Assembly: GCF_905147365.1 (NCBI RefSeq)
Contig: NC_056409.1
Span: forward strand, 8,003,001 to 8,067,000
Length of the DNA: 64,000 nt
Direction of reading: 5' to 3'
Source: Aricia agestis
Lineage: Eukaryota; Arthropoda; Insecta; Lepidoptera; Lycaenidae
Below, in pieces: positions 44,955-55,375 of the stretch (position 1 is its first letter; the number at the start of each line of letters is the position of its first letter). The translations under genes and the position numbers were made by a program. The notes below the pieces were generated by a model. That model did not search any database. It saw nothing but the letters and a program-made list of their open reading frames with translations, and was not told the DNA's origin.

Positions 44955-45300
44955 ACGTGGGAGAGCCATGCTTCGGCACGAATGGGCCGGCTCGACCGGA
45001 GAAATACCACGTTCTCACAGAAAACCGGCGTGAAACAGCGCTTACGCTGTGTTTCGCCGAGTGAGTTAGTTTACCGGAGGCCCAATCCCCTACCCTATTC
45101 CCTTCCCTACCCTCCCCTATTCCCTTCCCTTTTTATCCCTACCCTCCCCTATTACCCTTATTCCCTCTTAAAATGCCGGCAACGCACCTGCAGCTCTTCT
45201 GATGCTGCAAGTGTCCATGGGCGACGGAAGTTGCTTTCCATCAGGTGACCCGTTTGCTCGTTTGCCCCCTTATTACATTAAAAAAAAAAAAAAGAAAAAA
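44955..45300 (+). mobile_element. SINE A, full length, shorter minisatellite
   Basis: It begins acgtgggagagccatgcttc and ends caggtgacccgtttgctcg, then an A-rich tail (about 45280-45300). The central (ccctattcccttcc)n block is shorter than at 39249 and 30967. The frames at 44858-45064 and 44982-45248 are not genes. Confidence 0.92.
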
Positions 45301-45335
45301 ATCTATATATTCGATATCTATCTATTTATGCAATA

Positions 45336-45480
45336 CTAGATGTTGCGCGCAACTTTGTTGTCGTCGTCGAAATTCGTTTGTTGCGCGGGGAACTCTACAT
45401 TCACACTTTGAAGTAAATAATAAGTTAATAGCTGTCCTATGTACTTTCTCCAACTATGTACTTCAAATTTAGCGGTTTAA
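45336..45480 (-). mobile_element. Helitron 3'-end fragment
   Basis: Read on the minus strand it ends gttgcgcgcaacatctag followed by T. The perfect palindrome gttgcgcgcaac forms the terminal stem three bases before CTAG. The body to about 45480 retains a stretch resembling the Helitron A interior (ggagaaagtacataggac). The 5' part is missing. Confidence 0.7.
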
Positions 45481-46368
45481 GCTAAAATTAAGAGGCCGAC
45501 AGCTGATAAACACGTAGAACATATGGATAGATCGGCTACTACATATTAAAATGTTTCCAGTAATGATGAGTTCATATCGTGGTCGTCATCATCAGCACAT
45601 GTGTACCCGGAACTCGGCAATTAGGCCGGGTGGCGGGTAGCCGGTAGTCTGACAAAAAACAGAAGCAACGTTTTTCAGCGGTTCCTCTACTAGTTTTTGC
45701 GGCTATTACCATGGTTCGGGTAGTACTTGACTTTTTGTAGGGCCCGGTCTGTAGTACTTCATTGAGAACCGTCTTCAAGGGAACGCCGAAGTGTAACTGA
45801 CATCTGCAAATTATATGTTCAGGCGGAGTGGATAGGGATGCCAACTGACTGAATAATGGTGTTTTACCTGAAATTAATAATTTAAATACGTTGTCATTAA
45901 GTCGCGGTAGGTACACTTTGTATGGAAAAACACCGTTTGAAGCTAACTCACCTTTCCTTGAAAGAATAACATTTCAGTGGCTTTTAGATTCATGGTTTTG
46001 TAATAGATGTATTCCGTAAAAAGACAAAAGGAAAATTTTCAATTTTTAATTGGCGCTAATGACTTCGGAAAGAAACAAAATTGTGTCATCCCTAAACTTT
46101 AGTTATCTAAAAGTCTTAAGTACCTACGCCGGTACTTTGAAATTTTATTTCTGTCTTCAAGAATCGGCGGAGATTTTTTGTGCCTCACTCTTAAGAGCAA
46201 AGTAAAACAGATATTAAAGATTCTAAAAGTTATTATTATTTCAAATAACGCTTTGAAGATTTTTGCCTGTCTGACTCCTTCGAGTTCCGTAAGGCACGAC
46301 AGGAAACCATGTGGCCAATTAATTTCTGAACTACAAATGCTTTTTCACTAATCACTTTAACTTTTAAG
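45481..46368. other. Unassigned sequence
   Basis: A 114-codon minus-strand frame (45572-45916) runs through the GC-richer first half. Its product has no domain I recognise and is not called. No repeat shared within the window. Confidence 0.4.
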
Positions 46369-46512
46369 GAGTGAGCACACTGAGACTCGCCGTGCCGGGG
46401 CTCAGCGTGCTGGGGCTCAGCGTGCCGGGGCTCATCGCAAAAATCTGCCTCCATACAATTTGTATGGAAGCGGAAATCCGCTGCGCCCCGACACAGTGTG
46501 CGATACGCGCAT
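46369..46512. mobile_element. GC-rich MITE-like inverted repeat with short tandem units
   Basis: The ends gagtgagcacactgag and acacagtgtgcgat pair imperfectly, and gccggggc / gccccgac continue inside. Three tandem units of about 17 bp (cgtgccggggctcag) lie in the left half, and the small palindrome tccatacaatttgtatgga in the centre. No target duplication is clear. The 72-codon minus frame is a by-product of the tandem units. Confidence 0.65.
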
Positions 46513-47395
46513 CCGCAGAATGTCCTTTATAGAATCTTTTCGATTACTACGTTTCAAGTAATTATGTGTACAGTGCTTCGTACTTTTTTCTGTACGGAAC
46601 CTTATATTACGTATTGTTTTGTCTTGAACATGACTTTACGATTTCCTAAAAATAATTAGCCGCTTTTATGAAAATTTATGTCATTATGTAATTTGAAAGT
46701 CTTTACAGGCACTCATCAAAATACTTTTTCACAGAACTTGCTAAAAAGTTTGTGCAGGTATCTTTTTATTTTTTGCACCTTTGCAATATACTTTGCGTAT
46801 TATCCATTCTTAATACGATAACGCGCTAAAATTAACTTGACACCCGCTTTCAAAGAATTGCCTTAGAACGAGGTGCCTAAATTAAAACGGTTTGTTAGAT
46901 AATAAGTACATACTTTGATTAGTAATATACTAGATTTTTTGTTAGATATATATACTTTTCAAAAAAGTGAACAAAATTTTATAGACGAAGTCGAGAGTAA
47001 CAGTTAGCAACTAATAAATATGGAACGAGCACGAAACGAAGCCAATAACAATAAATTATCAAATTAAAGGAAAACGCTTACTTTGTTCAAAACATATTGT
47101 GCGCACATAATGCTTCGTAATTTTAAATTGAGATCATGAACTCATTATATTATTATTGTTTACTAAAATCGGTCGGAAGAAATTGTAAACGCGCTGATTG
47201 AACAACATTTTTTTTGTGTAGAATATAAAGTTCGTTGTAGTTTTTTTTAGTTAAGTCTTGAGTGACTGAAACTATTTCTATAAAAGGTGTCACCTAAATA
47301 AAATCGGTTTGAAATAAATTAAATAAAAGTAATAGTAATGGAATAAAATAGAAATGTTTGAAAATGACTTTAAGAGGGTTTGTTAGCTTACTTTA
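46513..47395. other. Unassigned sequence
   Basis: Nothing recognised. Confidence 0.5.
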
Positions 47396-47886
47396 TCTAT
47401 ATTAATACGTGAGCCAAAAACTTTGTATCCCTTTTGACGAAAAATGGGGAAACGTAGGTGAATGAAATTTTGCACAGTTATAGTTTATAAGGTGAAGGAG
47501 TGCATCGAGCGAATATTAATTTGAAATTATGCTTTTATCATACATTTTTTTAACAAATAAAACATTACACACACTACAACACCCACACTAGGAAAAATGA
47601 CAGATTTTTGAGTGACAAGACTTGTATAGTCTTACGAATTATACTCTTTTATTTATGGTTGAAGGCTGTTGACAACGGTTGACAACAAGGTGACAAATTG
47701 AAAATGGATTATAGTTTTTTTTTGTTAGACAATGCTTACGCGGCCAGTCTGAGATCAGATGACTCCCAGAGACAAGAGTTGAAAAAAATATGATAGTCAA
47801 TATTTTTTTACAAAATATAGGTACTTAGCTGTAGTCCTAATGTCGTTAAAACTAAGGTCGAATTTCGACCATTGGGCGATCTCTAG
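47396..47886 (+). mobile_element. Helitron E, complete non-autonomous copy, 491 bp
   Basis: It starts TCTATATTAATACGTGAGCC after A (47395) and ends atctCTAG before T (47887). The perfect stem ggtcgaa / ttcgacc with a one-base loop (47857-47871) lies 11 bases before CTAG. The interior is AT-rich without coding capacity. Confidence 0.92.
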
Positions 47887-47887
47887 T

Positions 47888-48500
47888 ATTGATTATTGAG
47901 TGATCTGCGACACAAAACATGCAATTTGAATCGTGATATGCGCCCTTAATATAAAAGATTAAATAATATTTTTGATTGTCAGTACGTGTGAACGTAATGA
48001 GTTTACACATTAATTACGCGAGACAAAGGCGATTGATTGAATTGTAGGCTCGTTTGCGAAACCCATGAATACTATTGTGACCGTCCAATTTCGGCCTCGC
48101 GTGGGTGATAATGAACTTTGTATTAGACGGTGACTGGCCTCCCTTTCGCCTGGACGTTTGGCTACATTTCGTTAATTAAAAATGGCGCGTTTGACATTGC
48201 TCGACTTATTACCTTATTGGATTTAACTTTCGCAGGGCATTTGCGTTTCCAAATTGACGGCTCTACGACTGGTGCCTTTTGATTGTGCCACACGAGGACT
48301 GAGATGAACAAAATACTGTTTTCAAAGTTTACGGTTACTATCAAAAGGTTAGAGGTGTTTTACTTGTAACTTGATGTATCCCACGGACATAGATCATGAC
48401 CACAGACATATTGATCTATGTCTGTGGAATATCCACTTTTGTTAATATTTCCTAACTATTCATTACTATTAACTCTTCGTATTTTAATCGCAGTGCTACG
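47888..48500. other. Unassigned sequence, with one short inverted repeat
   Basis: The stretch 47990-48350 is repeat-free, mixed-composition DNA with a ttaattaa core near 48175; it could be regulatory. The inverted repeat at 48381-48427 is listed separately. Confidence 0.4.
48381..48427. repeat. Inverted repeat, 16-bp arms
   Basis: The arms ccacggacatagatca and tgatctatgtctgtgg pair at 15 of 16 positions. A third partial copy of the motif (ccacagacatat) lies between them. Confidence 0.85.
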
Positions 48501-48574
48501 GAGGTAGCTAAATAATTTACGAACCCCTAGCGATAACCAATTTCTGCGCGAACGATGTTGTGGGCAACATCTAG
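48501..48574 (+). mobile_element. Helitron 3'-end fragment
   Basis: It ends gatgttgtgggcaacatcTAG before T. The stem gatgttg / caacatc overlaps the CTAG by one base. The upstream part is too decayed to assign to a family. Confidence 0.55.
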
Positions 48575-50549
48575 TTATAAATAAAACAATTTTGGATAAT
48601 GGATTCATTTTTATCTTGTAATAGCCAGAGCTCTTTCTTGGAAAGAGCAGACGAAACAAATAGTATAAGGACGTGACTCATCAATTTAAAATGTACATTC
48701 CGATGTTACACGGCTCCTACCTGCGTTCAGTTTTAACCCTCACATAAAAACCTTTAGGAATGCATATTGAGAGAATAACCCTTTAGTTTCTTAGGTAGTT
48801 TTGATCTTAAAGAAGTCCAAATATTTTTAAAGAAGTAAGGGTTTGATAAAATCTGTAAAAGAACATCTGTGCTTAGGGTCTACTCCTTAATACTTATGAA
48901 CAGGTGTCGTTACGGAAAAATGCTAGAAAAAATAATTTAATTTTTAAATTTTCAGCTACACACAAAACAAACTTGTTTTTTCAGGATACCAAACAAGTAT
49001 TTTTTCACCTATAAATCTTTACATAAGCATCTGCCCTAAATAATTTCTAAGAATCATCATCAATTTGTATGTTTTAATTTTAACATGAAAGCAATTAATT
49101 ATAGTATTTTCGAAAAACATGCAACCAATTTATCGTTTTTCGAAGGCGAACGACTTAATCGTTTTCGTAAAAGGAGCAGGTATTTTTCTATAAATACTTC
49201 GTGTGTAAGCTCAGGAAATAGCTTATTATTACGATGTAGTTAAATCACGACGCTAAGGGGTTACAAAACATCGGAACTGACCCGCACAGAAAACATCAAT
49301 TTTCATAATACATAGTTATGGCTTTGATCACGCACTCACCCACATTTTGTTAGCGGACCCTGCTTGACCGAATATCAAAATAATGTTATACCTTATACAT
49401 GAAGTAGAGTAATGAATTGCTCGGTAACTAGAGTGGGCAGGTTCAAACCCTGTTTGGTTTCTTGTTAGAAATGGACTCTCAGTTGTTGGAAATTAAGGCG
49501 ATTATAGTTAAAGTTGATACATTTTTATAATATTATATTACCACATCTTCTTTGCTTTGTTCTCTCAAAATATAAACCAAATGCCAATATAAAACAAATA
49601 AGCCCTTTTAAATGCACATAATCCTTTTATAACGCAAGTGTAAGTAAGTCGTCAAAAGAAGTGTGATGTTGAAAATCGTTGAAAAAGTAATATCTATATT
49701 GTTACAGATATTGTTGACCGATGAGGAGACCGGGCCGCTGACAATGAATTAGATATCGCCACAAACGATATCGAAACGTAAGTCCTCTTCGATATTTCTC
49801 CAATAACATTTCATAATAACGATAACCTGGATTTAAAATGTTATATTGTTATTCACAGTATTTTAAATCTACATAAAATGATAAATGAATTATAACTTTT
49901 TGATGCTTTCTTAAGTAATTATATTAATTAATGATTAAGTTGATTGAATATTTGAATATCCAAGGGTAGTCGTCATGTGACTACAATTATTCATTTTGGA
50001 GTAATTAGAAGAATAAATACAGCCGAACGATTTGAATAAGTAATACCTACGAGGAACCTAAACCGGGAACCGTATACAATATAATCAAATATAATCTCAT
50101 TAAGGTTTCTGATTGTATTACGAATATAAGTAAATGCTGGGTAAAGAGATCCTGCTCCACGACAATAGCGCTTAATCCCTTCGAGCTAAAGGGCAAATTG
50201 TCTTAAAACCGAGGGAAATCGCACAATCAGAGCCTAAACAAACATTCCCACCCCCACCGGCGGTGTTTGAATAATTGTAAGTCGAATTTCCAACAATGGC
50301 GATTTAAATGGAAAACTTGTTAATTATATAATTTAAAACATTCGCACTTAAAAGTTAAAAGATAATTAGGGACAATGAAGTCGCGAAACTCGATATATTT
50401 TCTTTGTATTGAATAACGAACCTCCGAAATAATCTCCGGATAACAATTTGCCGTGATTAATTTCAGATGATGAATTTTATAGCAATTCATCATCTCATTT
50501 CGATTTTCACGAGAACGTATCTCTTTATACCTGTAAATTGATAAACCTC
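48575..50549. other. Unassigned sequence; possible non-coding exon
   Basis: No repeat recognised. At 49708-49777 a 70-base segment lies between an acceptor (tatattgttacag) and a strong donor (aaac|gtaagt). All three frames contain stops, so if used it would be untranslated or a poison exon. Confidence 0.4.
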
Positions 50550-50552
50550 TTA

Positions 50553-50708
50553 CGGCCGTTCCCAATATTTGATCTATCTCTGGTTTCCCTACTAGAGATA
50601 GGAATAGCTCACAATTGACATAAAATATTAGTCTCTAATGTCTAATGTGAGTTATTCCTATCTCTAGTAGGGCAAAACCAGAGATAGATCAAATATTGGG
50701 AACGGCCG
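50553..50708. mobile_element. Near-perfect hairpin MITE, TTA-flanked, 156 bp
   Basis: The arms begin cggccgttcccaatatttga and match for about 60 bp with very few differences, leaving a spacer of about 30 bases. TTA lies at 50550-50552 and 50709-50711. The high arm identity suggests recent activity or conversion between arms. Confidence 0.93.
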
Positions 50709-50825
50709 TTAGAGAACCACGCAGCTTAGATAGTTTAATAAAATTATGATTAAAATAACATTTTACAGACATTGAAGAAAAAATTTGATGAGGTACATAG
50801 AAAATGGTATATATAAAATATTATG

Positions 50826-50941
50826 CAAAAGTCGGAGCAGAAGGCGCTACTGACGTCTGACACATATATACAGTTAAAATAATACGACGACCAAAATCCG
50901 ACATGTTGCACAGTGCTGCCTCTAACGTGAAAACATTGCAG
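50826..50941 (+). mobile_element. Element X, right-end fragment
   Basis: It contains gtcggagcagaaggcgctac, gaccaaaatccgacatgttg and ends ctaacgtgaaaacattgcag, matching the right end of the element at 13530-14830. The left end is missing. Confidence 0.8.
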
Positions 50942-51247
50942 TTATAATATTATGTCCTATTATCCTATAGACAAGATATCTCTTAAAGTTTGACGAAATT
51001 CAACTAGCATCATATTCATTGAACCATAGATCCTATACTCGATGCATTTACCGTTATTATAATTGAGTTTAATAAATTTCAATTTACTATAAAAGCATTA
51101 ATCATACGTACCCTAAATTACGTGACCGAACATCTCTGTGTCTGCTGTCGGTTGTCACTCGTAACTATTCACACCATCAATCAAGCTTATGATATTTTTG
51201 TTTCATTTTCTCGTTGATATATTTTTCACATGCAACACCTACCTAAA
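50942..51247. other. Unassigned sequence
   Basis: Nothing recognised. Confidence 0.5.
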
Positions 51248-51413
51248 TCTTATATCTTTAAACGAGCAATTCTTGTATATATATAAATATATAATTGGGA
51301 TCTCGGAATTGGCTCCAACGATTTTCATAAAATTTAGTATATAGGGGGTTTCGGGGGCGATAAATCGATCTAGCTAGGAATCATTTTTAGAAAATGTCAT
51401 TTTATTCGTGTTT
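51248..51413 (+). mobile_element. Helitron B, 5' fragment
   Basis: It starts TCTTATATCTTTAAACGAGC after A (51247) and runs through tatatagggggtttcggggg to attttattcgtgttt, then diverges before the 3' hairpin. The Helitron 3' end is missing. Confidence 0.85.
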
Positions 51414-52160
51414 AGGAAAGGATTTACTACACAGTAAAGATAAGTCTCAAATGTTTCCATAATATTGATTCACGTGTTGATACACCGTAAGTACTAACAG
51501 TGTTATGTGCGAGCGACCTCGTAATTTAACTTCCAACAACAATCTACTATTTCGTAACTTGTAAACCATTATTATATGTTCTCATCGACTCACTTTGAAT
51601 TTATGTAATACGCGATACAGCCAAGGTAATTTGCAACTGGTACTTTGTTATAGGTCTACCAGAATCTGATGGCAATTTTTGACAGCAGATTCTCAAAAAA
51701 TATCCTTGATCATTGAATAAATTTTTATTTTTGTATGTTTAATACACAGAATCAGCCGCTATAAGAAAAAAAAGATCAAAATGTTTTATTCCAATTATCC
51801 CGGTATTGCTAGAGTCAATTTATTTTCCCACTTTTTGGCATCAAATTTTTGTATACCTATAGTTATTATTTTTCTTTAATATTATATTAGAATCTGGTTA
51901 TGAAACAAAAGTGAGTTCCAGTCCAATATCACATTTATTATGTGACTTTTTTAACTACAACACATTGTGGTGTCTAGGCAAGATCTTCGGTTGTTCTAAC
52001 TTCAAAACTATTCGAACACGCGACGAAGATAAATTAGAAGAATGTAGGTATGTAGATTTTAAAGTATAAACTATAAAGTATTAATTTAGTTTAAAAAATA
52101 ATAGGATAATTCGAATATACTTATTATAATATTATATTACGTTTTAAATTTTAATAGATC
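51414..52160. other. Unassigned sequence
   Basis: Nothing recognised. Confidence 0.5.
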
Positions 52161-52327
52161 CACGCTAGAGGCAGCACCAGTTAGACAGCAAACAAAAAGG
52201 TTTTGTTCGACCTTTGACAACGTTTCTGTCAATATTCTGATAAGACGTGCGCAACATGTCGTATTTTGGTCGGTTTATTTACTATGTACCTATGTCCTAG
52301 AAACGCCCTCTGCTCCGGCCTTTGCGT
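52161..52327 (-). mobile_element. Element X, right-end fragment, inverted
   Basis: It reads cacgctagaggcagcaccag and later caacatgtcgtattttggtc and gccctctgctccggcctttg, the reverse of the fragment at 50826-50941. The outermost ctgcaatg end is missing, so it is truncated at that terminus. Confidence 0.8.
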
Positions 52328-52777
52328 ATTAATATTCCCTATTTTTACCCTACCTTTGGTTTCGCGGTTCGCCCTGGTCGGGTAAAAATTCATTTTAAAT
52401 TTATCGCCGCATATTTGAAGTGAAGTACGAGATAATCCCAGTTGGAATCGTTTTCATTGGTCGAACAAAACATATCCACATCTATCATGGTATTCGCCAA
52501 TCAATGAAAGTTCAATCAAAACGTGCCCGCCAATCAGAGGACGTTAAACAGACGTATGTAAATGGAAATAAAGTGGGTTTCGTACTCAAATACGACACAA
52601 AAATTGAGAAAATTCTATCAATACCAGATGAATTCCATTTAAAGAGGTCGACAGAGTTAAAAACAAATGGAAAATATTATCTCCTATTAAATTGTTCATA
52701 CATAGACCGTATACAGATCTCAAATGAAAGAAACATGCCAAACATTTAAAATTATTAATAGTAGTTTAAACTACGAA
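52328..52777. other. Unassigned sequence with a 109-codon open frame
   Basis: A plus-strand frame runs from 52420 to 52749 (start MKYEIIPVGIVFIGRTKHIH). It is Lys-rich with no domain, signal peptide or membrane segment that I recognise. It lies between two transposon fragments, so it could be decayed element coding; I do not call it. Confidence 0.35.
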
Positions 52778-52989
52778 TAATAAAAACTAAGGAAAAGTAA
52801 CTCCGTCAAAAAACATGCTCCACAAATCACAATACTTGTCAAAAAAGTGTACCTTAGGTACACATTTCAATACATTTGCAATATTTAGGTGACCTTGAGC
52901 GGTACTAGGCTGACGTTACATGACAGATCAAAAGGAACAAAATTTAAAACGGTAATAGTATGGGAGTTACGATTCCTTAGTTTTTATTA
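52778..52989. mobile_element. MITE Y, complete, about 212 bp
   Basis: The ends taataaaaactaagga and tccttagtttttatta are exact reverse complements, followed by a/t-cgtaactcc on both sides. The truncated copy at 40621-40747 covers the right half. A short hairpin gtgtaccttaggtacac lies in the centre. Confidence 0.88.
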
Positions 52990-54212
52990 TATCCCAGAGT
53001 TTAAAACATTCGTACAAAAAGCAAAGCAGGTAGAAGCGCACCGGTAGAGAACATTTTAATTTCGATACCTAACTCAAATATAAACATGGAACTTTCCTCG
53101 TGAAAACTACGGTTTAACATCCCCGAACATATTTACCGGCGCGGCAAACTATATTTCAATTAGAAAAATTACTGAAGCGGACTTCTATTTGGTAACTTCG
53201 GGTTTTGCAAACGTTTATAATTTGTATCAAAAATTTTATTTACCAAATTTTTTTTAGAAGCTGATTTTTATTTGAATCTTAGTTTTGCATGCTTGAAGCA
53301 AAAATATTTCGCATTACGTGTGCGCTTACTTATTGCAGAATTCATTATTATTAATACAAACACTAGATAAATTCTAGGTAAATAAATAAATATAATAAAA
53401 AAAAATATTTATTTCATCAAAATTTAACACATAAATAATATTAAACAAGGGAGGGTTCCCTATTAAGTGCTAGAAGCATCTAGAAGCACCTGTGTCAGGA
53501 AAAGCCACTGTAAATGTAGTGTATTATAGGTTAGGTGCTTATTCCTTCTTTCCTATATATATTTCTATACCTTCTTTCTAATTTGGTTATATTTATTTTT
53601 TTAGCAGTAACGCTTTAATGTATTAGGCACTAAATGGAAAAAAAAAACCTTTGGAGTATCAAATATCTATTATTATAATATGAGTATTGAGTACTGAAGC
53701 ATTCCGACTGCCTTTTCTGAAAATTCTGAGAACTTTTATGTTCCACGAGCCGAGTATATATATTTTAGTAATTCTAGATCATTGATAATTACTTTTAAAT
53801 CATTTTCTAACAAAAAGTCAAGTAAACAATTAAATGTTTACCATAGACAAAGATTTGAGAAGGCTTTAGGGCGCCATTACACAACAATACTTCAAGTGTC
53901 AAATGACACGTCTCCTTCCGACACCACTTAACGCTCACGATGACTCCCTTTTGTCTCCGGCTGGTAATTCGAGAATCTAATTTGGGAATTCAAATCGCCA
54001 CTTAATAGACAATCTTGTTTGTGCTTTGATGTAGGTAAGTATTTTCGTGATCTTCCAATCTTCATACAGACCATACTAGTGTTATACAGCATAAAGTATT
54101 GTTTACTTCGAGTAGGTTTTGCTATGAAACTTTTGATCAACTTTAATAAACATGCGAAAATATCGTCCAACAAATTTTAACCTTTTTTGTTTTTGACGTT
54201 GGTTTGACATTT
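52990..54212. other. Unassigned sequence
   Basis: Nothing recognised. An A-rich run lies at about 53395-53405. Confidence 0.5.
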
Positions 54213-54215
54213 TTA

Positions 54216-54315
54216 GGCTGCCTTCACATTAAGCGGCTGCCGTGCGGTTCGTTTTAGTATGGAAGTCGCGCAGCTGCCGCGGCCGCACTACTCGCGACTT
54301 AATGTAAAGGCAGCC
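54216..54315. mobile_element. 100-bp TTA-flanked MITE
   Basis: The ends ggctgccttcacattaag and, reversed, ggctgcctttacattaag match at 17 of 18 bases. TTA lies on both sides (54213-54215, 54316-54318). The centre is GC-rich (cagctgccgcggccgc). Confidence 0.92.
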
Positions 54316-54318
54316 TTA

Positions 54319-55005
54319 GAGAATACCATTTTGTAGCTTTATCATACCGACACTGCATCTAAACTGTATGATTGCAATTGATCAAAACCGATACTATAAT
54401 GATGTAGATGGCAAAGACATAGACAGGTTTTAATCGCGGAAAAATTAACCACTTCCGCGGGATTTCCTTTGCCCTCACGAAGTGGCGAGCAGTTAAAGTT
54501 AGTTTTATAAACTTTATATTTATTAATTTTTTGTACTAAAACAAACATTATTTTATATTTAAGTTGTACTATACGTCGCTACTAAAGTTTATCTGTGAAG
54601 AAAAATAACATAAATTCCCAATTGTAAAACTTATAAATGAATCTGCATATAACATCCTCGTTCTTGCCAGAAGCAGCGCAAAGCGTCTAATAGACTAATC
54701 AGCGCTACTGAATTAGTCGGTCGCACTTAGCAGAGTAAACGACTGTTAAAGCTCCGCTACATTATTCAGCGATTGTTCCTTTGTGCACAGATACAATACC
54801 GTACACGTTGCCACATCTAATTGATATTACTTCATCGGCCCTGACTCCATTCTTAGCCGTAATCGCTACATTGCATCGCCTGCATCGGAGACGTTCAATT
54901 TTGCATATGTTGTGTACGGACAAAAACTCTGATTGGGTGTGGACATCAATTTTGTTCAGTACCCCGTTTAGGGTATCAGCATCAATATGGTTTCAACTTT
55001 CAATA
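54319..55005. other. Unassigned sequence
   Basis: Nothing recognised. The frame at 54781-55029 runs into SINE C and is not a gene. Confidence 0.5.
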
Positions 55006-55375
55006 CGCCTCCGTGGTCTAGTGGTATAGAGCGCGGCTCTTGACTCGGAGGTCGTGGGTTCGATTCCCGCGTTGGAAACATGTTATTTCCAAGTTTGGTT
55101 AGGACGATGCAGGCTGATCACCTGATTGTCTGACAAGTAAGATGATCCATGCGTCGGATGGGCATGTAAAAAGTCGGTCCTGCGCCTGATCTCTCGCCAG
55201 TCGTGTCGGTCTTCCGTCCCACTGGGTTATGAGAGTAAAGGAATAGAGAGTGCTCTTGTGTACTGCGCACAAACTTAGGCACTATAAAATTACTCCTGCG
55301 TAGCTGGCCTGGTTTCAATGAAATCGACCACCGTCACCGAAACCGGTGTGGGAGCTATTATTATTATTATTATTA
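55006..55375 (+). mobile_element. SINE C, full length, uninterrupted
   Basis: The head cgcctccgtggtctagtggt (box A) and gtgggttcgattcccgc (box B) is followed by a body of about 270 bp and a (tta)n tail at 55356-55375. The head-derived acceptor positions do not pair, so it is not a tRNA gene. The site gcctggtttcaatg near 55307 is the intact counterpart of the MITE insertion at 22596. The minus-strand frame at 55118-55318 is not a gene. Confidence 0.93.

Noticed and set aside
45572..45916. 114-codon minus-strand frame
   Set aside because: No recognisable motif, and nothing in the neighbourhood indicates a gene.
52420..52749. 109-codon plus-strand frame
   Set aside because: Lys-rich product with no domain; it lies between transposon fragments and may be decayed element sequence.
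55006..55075. tRNA gene on the plus strand
   Set aside because: It is the head of the full-length SINE C copy with a TTA tail; same reasons as for 22981-23046.
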